A stretch of DNA of 40,912 bases from NCBI GenBank assembly GCA_009602735.1, contig WELA01012428.1, forward strand, positions 1 through 40,912. Direction: 5' to 3'. The notes beneath the pieces were generated by a model. The model saw only the letters and a program-made list of their open reading frames with translations, was not told the DNA's origin and searched no databases. The position numbers and the translations under genes are program-made. Positions 11,303 to 18,799 of the stretch are shown here, piece by piece. This stretch comes from Mesotaenium endlicherianum (lineage: Eukaryota; Streptophyta; Zygnematophyceae; Zygnematales; Mesotaeniaceae). Position 1 is the first letter of the stretch. The number at the start of each line of letters is the position of its first letter.

Positions 11303-12081
11303 AGAAACATGCTTATGCCAAATGGGCAAGTAAGCAAGGGGAGAAAGACCTATATGCGGTCAGGACCCAGCAACCCCCACCTGCATCCAAAAGGGGGAGG
11401 TTAGTGGGATCCTCTTTTTCTCGGGAAAGGCTGAAGGAGATGACCAGAGAGACTCCGGAAAACCCAGAGGAACAGGAGGACGAAGAGGAAGAAGGCGCGG
11501 GAGAGGAGGCTAGCCCAGTTGAGGCACAGACCCCTGCTACATCTCCCACTCTGCAGCAGACAGGAAGGTCATTGGCACAGGCAGCCTTGCAGCAGCTTGG
11601 GGATACCAGCCCACCAAGAGACCAAGATCTCCAGTGACTGGGGAGTTTCAGCAGGATGAGTCCCACCTCAAAAGGTGAGACTCAGTCAGACAGAGCTGAC
11701 AGAAGGACTGCCAAGGAGGCAGCCAGGGGGCACCCAGCATCCCCCTCTCATAGAGAGCACGTGCCCTTAGTTCGTGTCATGCAGCACCCCTCCGGTATAT
11801 CAATGTATGTCTCTGTCAGTTTGAGAGCTGCACAGGAGAGGGCCGTCTTCATCAACTTGCAAACAATCTAAGAGCAGGTTGCCCAGTTGCTGCGTTCTCC
11901 CCTTGCTTCACCATGGTCTGAGCCCCCAGGTTTCAGGAGGCCATCAGACAGGAGAAGGAGATCCAGTTCCAAGTCTCGCTCCCCAAAAGATAGAGCCCCT
12001 GGTACTAAGCTTGCTGTTGTCTTTGTTCTAGAGTCAGATGGTTTTGTGTTGCATGTGTGTTACTCCGTTGCAGATAGTTAA
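11303..12081 (+). pseudogene. Gag-like coding remnant, part 3 (acidic/RS-rich)
   Basis: Frames 11404-11637, 11656-11871 and 11887-12081 share one phase, separated by single stops. The product is charged, with an acidic Glu run (EEQEDEEEEGAGEE), then a Ser/Arg-rich segment (RRRSSSKSRSPKDR). It continues the coiled-coil product of 5509-6269 once the two insertions are removed. A purine run (GTTGGAGGGATTG, about 12110-12122) follows and could be the polypurine tract of the ancient element. No enzymatic domain is visible. Confidence 0.4.
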
Positions 12082-12300
12082 GGAGTTGTCGAGTCGACAA
12101 CAATTGTAGTTGGAGGGATTGTAATGAATCAGTGTATTGGTTGGATATAATACTCATTTATGTGTATTAGTAAATAAGTTCAGTCTACTGTATTGTAGTC
12201 ATATTAAATTTGCTGGAATTTTAATACTCAGTTTAATGATTCAGCGGGGAACAGCAGGCTAAAATCAACGTAGGTCAGCTGCTGACTTAGGTCATTTTCT

Positions 12301-12804
12301 TACATATTCTTTGACAGTCAACTGACTGCAGTATTTGGTAGCAGTGAACTGCCTAGTTATGCATCCAAGTGTGGTGTGCTAGATGAGTGGCCAAATGACA
12401 CCCTTAAGGTGGATGTTGATTCGGGATGATGGGAGATGGCTGTGCATTTGGTTAGCCGAGGTCTTACTAACGTGGTTAACTCCCGGGTAGGCGGTGCCAT
12501 CGCACTTGCCATTGAACAGTAAACTCATTCCATGTACATATGTTAGGAATTGCTCTCGAGATTGGCATTTGAAAATGAGGCCAACTGTCTTGTACAGCTT
12601 ACTGAGAGATATCTGAATCCAAGGCGAGAAGCCATTGATACGCATTGTCTTCTAACTTTGCTTATGTATGAGTTTACTGATCGCATGATTGATGCTAGTT
12701 TACTCGTATTTGACTTGAGAGTGTTACCCCTCGCTAGCGTGTTGTCTTTTGCTGTTGAATTTGTAAACAAAAAATACCATAAAGATTGCTTGCTGGTATA
12801 CAGA
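12301..12804. repeat. MITE-like repeat, left half (interrupted copy)
   Basis: It matches 38579-39072 with moderate divergence over about 500 bp, for example the shared ACATATTCTTTGACA, GATGGGAGATGG, GGTTAGCC and GTTAACTCCC. The match stops at 12804 and resumes at 25194, so the 12.4-kb gypsy element lies inside this repeat. In the other copy the family has terminal inverted repeats; no protein is encoded. Confidence 0.75.
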
Positions 12805-12940
12805 TGTCGTGCGTTAAGAGATCGGGTGCGCCGTGTCGGCATAAGCAACACACAATAGACAGGAGGCTTTGCTGCAATGAAGTCTATAATACAAATGGCT
12901 TTATATCCAAAAAGGGAGTCAAGCGTCAAATGTTTTAATT
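12805..12940 (-). repeat. Repeat Y2 (outer 136-bp direct repeat)
   Basis: It is nearly identical to 13942-14078. Its outer end, TGTCGTGCG on the + strand, is the element's 3' terminus (GACA on the - strand) and adjoins the CAGA target duplication. Directly joined to X2, it would complete a 1,135-bp LTR (12805-13939). Confidence 0.85.
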
Positions 12941-13939
12941 AAGGGAAGTGTACTCTTTAGAGTGAGCACCTCAATACTGTAATATGGTAGGAAAACAACT
13001 AATGAAGTATGGCCCAAAAGATCACTGGAAGCACATCATGATCTTCAGAGTAGTCCTATGGCAAGGGCTTAAGCTGTGACTTTGCTCACCACTTGTGAAG
13101 TTCTTCAAGTGACTGGAAGCCTGGAGGGCTTGCTCTTCACAAGAGAGTAACTCAGTGGTCCTGAAAACACAAGAGATAAAAGTGTAAACTTTACTGATAA
13201 TCTCTGTTACTTACACTTGGCATAATGGACTTCTAAAAGATGTCTCTCCTAGGGACATCTCTAGTATTTATACTCCTGGAAATCCGGCGGGGTACGCGGC
13301 GGATCCAATGCATGTAGTCACTCTAGGAGGCTCTCCTATGTCCACTAATGTGTACAAGGCATGTACTAGCACTCCTATAGGCTAAGCATAACTCAAACCA
13401 ATCAAAGCAAGGTGCGTAGGATATGCTATGTGTCCCTCATTGGCCGAGCTTACCTTGGGTGATTCTACCTAGATAGCGCCTCAAAAGTGGATCTGAAAAT
13501 TGAGGAAGCTTCCTCTAGGAGTAGGTGATGCAGTCACCAAGTTATAGCCTCAATGATGCACATATACTATGGAAATGCAAAGCTTATGTAGGCTAAGGGG
13601 CTCGCGGATTTGTGCGCACAAGCTAGGGGTTTTAGGGGGTCACGAATAGGCAAGAATGTGCACATTGAAACACAAATTGCCCTTTGGTGAGGATCCGCTA
13701 GGGGCCGGTAGGTGACGCGGACTAGATCGCTCATATCTCGCGCGATACATGACCAAATGACGCGAACCCGGTGCCATTCGGAAGGTGACTCGACGCGCTA
13801 CACTTTGGTGACTTGGAAATTGAGAAAAGGTCAACGTATGGATGCGTAAAGTCTATGCAAAGTCGGCCTTCCTAGGTTGATGGTTCACACATGTGGAGCT
13901 CGGTTTCGTGCGGCAACCTCGACTCAATAAATCATGACA
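12940..13939 (-). repeat. Repeat X2 (1,000-bp direct repeat)
   Basis: A 1,000-bp sequence repeated at 24194-25193 in the same orientation. On the - strand it begins TGTCATGATTTATTG and ends CACTTCCCTTA. Mismatches between the copies cluster in the first 80 bp on the + strand. It behaves as the bulk of an LTR, but in the other copy it is not followed by Y. Confidence 0.9.
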
Positions 13940-13941
13940 GC

Positions 13942-14078
13942 TGTCGTGCGTTAAGAGATCGGGTGCGCCGTGTCGGCATAAGCAACACACAATAGACAAG
14001 CAGGCTTTGCTGCAATGAAGTCTACAATACAAATGGCTTTATAGCCAAAAAGGGAGTCAAGCGTCAAATGTTTTAATT
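13942..14078 (-). repeat. Repeat Y1 (inner 137-bp direct repeat)
   Basis: A second copy of Y lies between pol and X2. On the - strand it starts right after the G run that closes the pol body, contains the pol stop codon at its edge, and ends CACGACA, followed by GC and then the TGTC start of X2. The junction GACAGCTGTC is a 10-bp palindrome of two LTR ends facing each other, like a 2-LTR-circle junction. Confidence 0.85.
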
Positions 14079-16661
14079 CCCCCCCCAGATCTCAGCCTCT
14101 AGCTGATGGGCTTTTACGCTGCCTAAGGCTAGCGCAGTGCAGTCTCCGCAGAACCAGTCTCCAGCTGGCACGCGGGCCAGCGGCGGGTCGAGGCAGCCGA
14201 TGTGGAAGCCGAGGTTGCAGCTGTCGCAGAGCAGCATCGTCGCCTCTTGACCAGTGCTGTGACAAATCTGGCACGTCCAGTCTTTGGGCGGCCGCGCGTC
14301 GCGGGGACGGACCTGTAAGTCCAGGTTAGGAAGGTGGCACGGCCCACACTTCTTTGTGTGGTCCTTGTGAAGACGGCCATCTGCGCCTTCCAGCTCCAGG
14401 ACTCCTGACGCCAAGGCACGCTTGACGCGCAGGATGACCGGCGAGCTGCTGGTGTCGAGGGTGTTCTTTGTTCGGAGTCGCAGGTACACGAAGTCACCTG
14501 CGGGAAATTGCAACACCCGCGGATGATAGGCCCCTCCACGAGTCATGGCGTACCTCAGTGTGTCGCGATGCTGTGCGATGCTGAGGTTATCCATGGCCAT
14601 GGGCATCAGGCGTCGAAAGAGCTGAGCACGCTGCCCGATAAGAGCACTCCAAGTCTCGGGACTGTCTAAGTCCAAGACGTTCTCGGCCACAGTCCTGGCT
14701 GCTGCTGGCAGGATGGGCTGTCGGCCGTAGAGAAGGAAGTAGGGAGAGTGCGAGGCCAGGGAGGCCTGCTTACTGAACCTGTACCCCATCGCCAGCCAAG
14801 GGAGGGCGTCGTCCCAGTGGGTACGGTCGTGGGCAAGGCAGTACTTCCGCAACCCTAGCTTGACGGTCTGCACCATGCGCTCGGCGAGGCCGTCAGCCTG
14901 AGGATGATCGCGGGAGGTGGTGCGGTGGTCGATCATAGAGCGCTCCAGCAGCTTCTGAAAGCTGCCCTGGAACTCCTTGCCCTGGTCGGTCAGCACCTTA
15001 GCGCAGCCGCCAAAACGGCTAAGGACCTGATTGAGGAAGGCCTGAGCGATCCCCTCACTCGCCTTGCTGGGCAAGGGCACGAGCTCGATCCACTTGGACA
15101 TGTGCTCAATCATCACCAAGACGTAGAGGTTGCCCTGGCGAGACTTGGGCAGCTCTCCAGCCAAGTCAAGCGACCACCAATAGAACAGCCCTTGAATAGG
15201 AAGGGGGCTGAGGGCAACGGTGCGCGCTGTGAAGCTCAAGCGCACACGGTCGCAGAGAGTGCAGCTGCTGACGACAGCGGCGACGACCTTAGTCATGCCG
15301 TGCCACCAGTACTCGGCCTGAAGAAGACCGAGGGTGCGCTTGACACCGAAGTGCCCAAGGAACTCGTGCACTCGGCGCACCAGCTGACTGCGTATGGCAG
15401 GCTCGGGGACCACCAGGACGGAGCCGTCCGCCATCACGCGCCGCACGCGCCCCTCCATGAAAATGAAGTTGCTGCTGCGTCTGAGGATGCGGTCGCGCTC
15501 GCGTGCGCTGACATCGGGTGCCAAATCCTTGGCCGTGACGTACTGCAGCACTGGGGCGTCGTCCCACACGTCCTCGGGACCGCGCTGCCAGCTGTCTTGA
15601 TCCTCTGCCGCTGCCAGGGCCAATCGGCGAGTGGTGACGGTCACCATGCCCAGGCTAGTGAGCCCTGCGGGCCGCACATCGCTGTTTACGGTGAAGGCCA
15701 GAAAGGCCGCCGCGTGCCAGGCCACCGGCTCATCCTCATCGTGGCGGGCCACCGTGAGATCCCTCGAGGAGGGCAGCGGGTTACGGCTGAGACCGTCAGC
15801 GTCCAGGTTGGTCGAGCCTGGACGGTGGTGCACGTCGAAGGTGTACTCCTGCAAGATAAGCGCCCACCGTGCGTACTTGCCGGTCAAGCGCTCCGACGTC
15901 ATGAGCCACTTAAGTGGCTGATGGTCGGTGACCAGGCGGAAGTGCGTGCCGTAGAGATAGTGCCTGAAGTGCACGATCGCCCAGACCGCTGCCAGGCACT
16001 CCCCCTCGTAGGAGCCGTAGTTGCCTTCCGCGCGGTTGTTGCTGCGGCTGGCGTAGGCCACCACATGCTCGAAGCCGTCATGCTCCTGCACCAGCACAGC
16101 GCCCAGCCCTGCCTGCGACCAGTCGGTGTGGAGGATGAAGGGCTTCGCGTAGTCAGGACGCCGAAGCACAGGAGCGCTCACCAGCAGCTCCTTGAGCTTA
16201 TCGAATGCCGCCTGCTGCTCTGGTCCCCACACGTAGGCAACGCCCTTGCGGAGCAAGTCGTTGAGCGGCTTGGCTAGCTCGCTGAACCCTGGCATGAAGC
16301 GGCGGTAGTAGTTGGCGATGCCGAGGAAGGCCCGCAGCTGCGAGAGGTCTGTAGGAGGTGGGATGCCTGTGATGGCAGAGATCTTCGCCAGGTGGGGTGC
16401 CAAGCCGCTGGAGGAGAGCAAGTGGCCGAGGTACTCCACCTCGCGGGTTCCTAAAGTGCACTTGCCTGGATGGCACTTGAGCCCAGCGGCCTCCAAGCGG
16501 TCCAGGACAGTAGTGATGTGCGCCACGTGCTCCTCAAACGTTTGACTGAAGACGAGCACGTCATCGATGTAGCATCGGGCAAAGGATAGCCCGGCCAGCT
16601 CCTTGTCCATCACCCTCTGAAAGGTAGCTGGCGCGTTCTTCAACCCAAACGGCATCACCAC
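14073..16661 (-). pseudogene. Gypsy pol: RT (C-terminal part), RNase H, DDE integrase, PHD finger
   Basis: This 862-codon frame is the downstream part of pol; the same phase continues upstream to 17531 except for one TAG (16752-16754). RT has MPFGLKNAPATF and the catalytic CYIDD. RNase H has LHTDWSQAGLGAVL. Integrase has an HHCC zinc finger (HEFLGH ... CTLC) and a DDE core with Asp in SLDLAGEL, Asp in LTDQGKEF and Glu in GLAERMVQ. After GDFVYLRLR and PVILRV comes a complete PHD finger at about residues 797-841 (CQIC, CDSC, H-x2-C, WFCGDC), where chromoviruses carry a chromodomain. PHD fingers commonly read the methylation state of the histone H3 tail, so targeting is a plausible role. Within this piece the frame is intact; marked pseudogene because the polyprotein is interrupted upstream. 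Confidence 0.9.
14079..14086 (-). other. Polypurine tract (G run)
   Basis: Eight C on the + strand (G on the - strand) close the pol body immediately before repeat Y1. Gypsy polypurine tracts lie directly upstream of the 3' LTR, so this would define the reverse-transcription start at Y1 rather than at X2, in conflict with the insertion ends. The telomere-proximal fragment has a similar CTGGGGGG run. Confidence 0.55.
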
Positions 16662-16751
16662 CCACTCGTAGAGCCGCTGTGCTCCCCAGAACGCCGTCTT
16701 ATGCTGGTCCTCCTCGGCGATGGGAATCTGGTTGAAGCCNCGGTTGAAGCC

Positions 16752-17531
16752 CTAACGCAGATCCAGCACTGAGAACCAAGTGCACGTGCCAATGTCGTCA
16801 AAGATCTCGTCAGGCGTCGGCATAGGATATCTGTCCTGCTCGGTGACCTCGTTCAGCCAACGATAGTCACCGCACATCCTCTTCTCGAACCAGTTGCCCG
16901 AGGCATCCTTCAAGGCTGGCATGACCGTGGGTGCGGCATAGCGAGAGGAGGACTCTTGAATGAGCCGGCTGTCCTTCAGCTTGCCTGTCTGCGCGCTGAT
17001 CAGGCCATCCTCGAAGTGGCTGTAGCGATAACGCTTCAGGAAAATGGGCTCTTGCGACGTGAGAGTAATCCGCATGGGGTCCCCCCTGTAGCGCCCCAGA
17101 TCGTGCATGCCGCTGGCAAAGCTGGTGCTGCGCCTCCCATCCAGCAGTGCCGTCAACTGTGCAGCCTGTGCCTTGGTGAGTGTCCCCCCCAGCTTCCATG
17201 TCGGTGGAGCTGGTGGCGTCGCCTGGCCTGCAGCTGGAGTCTCTTGTTTTGCCGCTGGGGTAGACTGTGGTGCTGTTGGTGTCACCTGCCCTGCAGCGGT
17301 TGGCGCTTGGCCTGCCGCGGGTACCTGCACTGTGGCAGCTGCGGCCAGCTGCCTGGCACCGTCTGCCTGCGAGCGAGGAAAAAGAAAAGGTGACTGGGAC
17401 TCTCTGGGTCGCTGTGAGGACTCCTCTCTCCGCCGTCCCCCCCCCAGCGAATCAGGTCCTCCCTGCGCGGCGGCGGGGAGGGGGGGCGGGTGCGCGCTTG
17501 CGGTGCAGGCCCTGCGCGTTGAGGATGCCAC
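16752..17531 (-). pseudogene. Gypsy pol: linker and N-terminal reverse transcriptase
   Basis: After a Pro/Ala/Thr/Gln-rich linker (repeats of PAAGQ/TPAAKQ type) the frame contains YRYSHFEDGL and the RT N-terminal core: FEKRMCGDYRWLNEVT, RYPMPTPDEIFDDI and FSVLDLR. It ends with TAG exactly where RT normally continues with a Gln/Ser-Gly motif. Just downstream the - strand repeats GGCTTCAACC in two 12-bp units with an undetermined base (N) at 16740, so the local sequence is suspect. Upstream this frame overlaps the methyltransferase frame by about 250 bp in the -1 phase. Confidence 0.85.
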
Positions 17532-18760
17532 GTCGTGCCGGGCTGGGCCTGATTGTCATCGTCGGTGGAGTCATCGTCCATATCATCGGCAGGACGAGGT
17601 AGCTCGGGATGCCGGGCTGTGGCGTAGAGAGGCGCCAAGGCCTGCGTCTGCAGCAGAATCCACGTGAGGACGTTGGCGTCGATCGCCTGCCCCAAGAGGC
17701 GAATGCCGTTCACCTCAGTGAGACCGTCCACCTGCGTGAGATGTGGCGGGAAGCCCATGGCACGCTCCATCTCCGCAGGACGCGGCCTGTCAAACATGCC
17801 AGTCTCTAGGTCGATGACCATGCCGCGCTGATCTCCGACGAAGGCGTCGCTGTCGTAGCGGTTGACAAAAGTCGGCAGCGCGCGTGTGACGTCATGCAGG
17901 ACCTCACACTGCGCCATGGAGGGGTGTGGTAGCGCCGTCACGCGCTGGGCCAGACGAAGGGCATCGAGGATGGAGTCAACGGTGCGTGGATGACGTGGAT
18001 GAGAGGCGGCCAACGCCTCGAGAGTACCTGGCATGGCCAGGTTCGTGAAGTAGGCGCGGACGCGGTGCGCGAAGGAACCAATCTGGGCAGCGTCGATGAC
18101 GGCCTCGCGGCCGACGTAACTGCTGCAGAGAGCAAAGTCGGCGCTAACGTCGGGTCGGCGATCGTGGCGCGCGGCCACGTTCTCTAGGACCCATGCGAGT
18201 GTGTGTGGCGGCTGGCGATCCTCAACAATGTTGAAGACGCGGAGCAAGTGCCAGAAGAGGGCCGTGCGGGGATCGCTGAGCGCCCTGTCACGCCCGGCTC
18301 TGGAGAACCGCTCGTGACCCAACGCCATCTGCCGACGGGCCACCTGCTGGGCCTCAAGATCGGGATCGACGTAGACGTAGCGGCGCACCGGAATGTTGGT
18401 GTGTAAGGTCGCGAGTAACTCGGTGGCGATACCGGCGAAGAGCTCGACGAGAACGATGCCGCCGGGCCGCTCGTCTAGTGAGTTTGCGCAGATAGGAGTC
18501 GGAAGTGGGCGACACCCCATTGCAGGGGTGCCGGGCTGAGCGGGCGGCGGGAAGGTACGCTCGGCGCTCTGCTGATGTGGCGCCATGCGGAGGGCGGCCA
18601 CCGCACGGTCTGCGTAGTCACGCGTAAGGTTGGGGATGCGGTCAGTGAGCGGCTGCGGACGCACCCCCCGTGCGTGGTCCTGGTAGGTGCGCCACCGTAG
18701 GCGCGCATCCTGCATGGCTGTGGGAGAGACAGCGCGGGCCTGACGTCGGGCCGAGGCCAC
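17282..18760 (-). CDS. DNMT3-like DNA (cytosine-5) methyltransferase domain carried by the retroelement, motif IV absent
   Basis: A 492-codon frame, counted from the ATG at 18760. Family landmarks appear in non-rearranged (DNMT3-like, not plant DRM-like) order: motif I VELFAGI (about 105-111), the acidic cofactor-binding strand YVYVDPD (128-134), motif VI WVLENVAARHDRRPD (190-204), IDAAQIGSFAHRVRAYFTNL (222-241; DNMT3 proteins have IDAKEVSAAHRARYFWGN here), motif VIII DQRGMVID, motif IX RPAEMERAMGFP and motif X LLGQAIDANV. Between residues 140 and 152, where the motif IV loop with Pro-Cys and the catalytic Cys is expected, only MALGHERFSRAG is present, so roughly 30-40 residues appear deleted in frame. 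As written it should be catalytically dead, though it may still bind cofactor or DNA. It shares the phase of gag-protease, separated by one TAG at 18800-18802; translation could be by readthrough. Known parallels: methyltransferases captured by retrotransposons have been reported in dinoflagellates and streptophyte algae. Confidence 0.85.
   Translation of the reverse strand: MASARRQARAVSPTAMQDARLRWRTYQDHARGVRPQPLTDRIPNLTRDYADRAVAALRMAPHQQSAERTFPPPAQPGTPAMGCRPLPTPICANSLDERPGGIVLVELFAGIATELLATLHTNIPVRRYVYVDPDLEAQQVARRQMALGHERFSRAGRDRALSDPRTALFWHLLRVFNIVEDRQPPHTLAWVLENVAARHDRRPDVSADFALCSSYVGREAVIDAAQIGSFAHRVRAYFTNLAMPGTLEALAASHPRHPRTVDSILDALRLAQRVTALPHPSMAQCEVLHDVTRALPTFVNRYDSDAFVGDQRGMVIDLETGMFDRPRPAEMERAMGFPPHLTQVDGLTEVNGIRLLGQAIDANVLTWILLQTQALAPLYATARHPELPRPADDMDDDSTDDDNQAQPGTTWHPQRAGPAPQARTRPPSPPPRREDLIRWGGDGGERSPHSDPESPSHLFFFLARRQTVPGSWPQLPQCRYPRQAKRQPLQGR
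17437..17445 (-). promoter_or_regulatory. Candidate -1 frameshift slippery run
   Basis: Nine consecutive G on the - strand lie in the overlap where the methyltransferase frame must pass to the RT frame by a -1 shift. A G homopolymer allows re-pairing of both tRNAs in the -1 frame. I did not identify a downstream pseudoknot, and a homopolymer length error could equally explain the phase change. Confidence 0.3.
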
Positions 18761-18799
18761 GCACAGTAGCTGCCACGTGTCGCGTTGGTTGCGGTCAGT

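Noticed and set aside
13640-13834. 64-codon frame repeated at 24894-25088
   Set aside because: Lies inside repeat X (LTR-like) and is conserved only because the repeat is.
12805-14078. Y repeats as a 137-bp target-site duplication around a solo X
   Set aside because: Outer Y ends at a TGTC/GACA terminus with its own CAGA duplication, and the paralogous empty site places Y inside the element.
14904-16277. 457-codon + strand frame opposite pol
   Set aside because: It lies entirely antisense to RNase H and integrase with clear catalytic motifs; high GC in the third codon position of the real gene removes stops on the other strand. No domain seen.
17282-18760. Plant DRM-type or bacterial restriction methyltransferase
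   Set aside because: Motif order is not rearranged as in DRM, and the IDAAQIGSFAHR...YFTNL region resembles DNMT3; context is a retroelement, with no restriction endonuclease.
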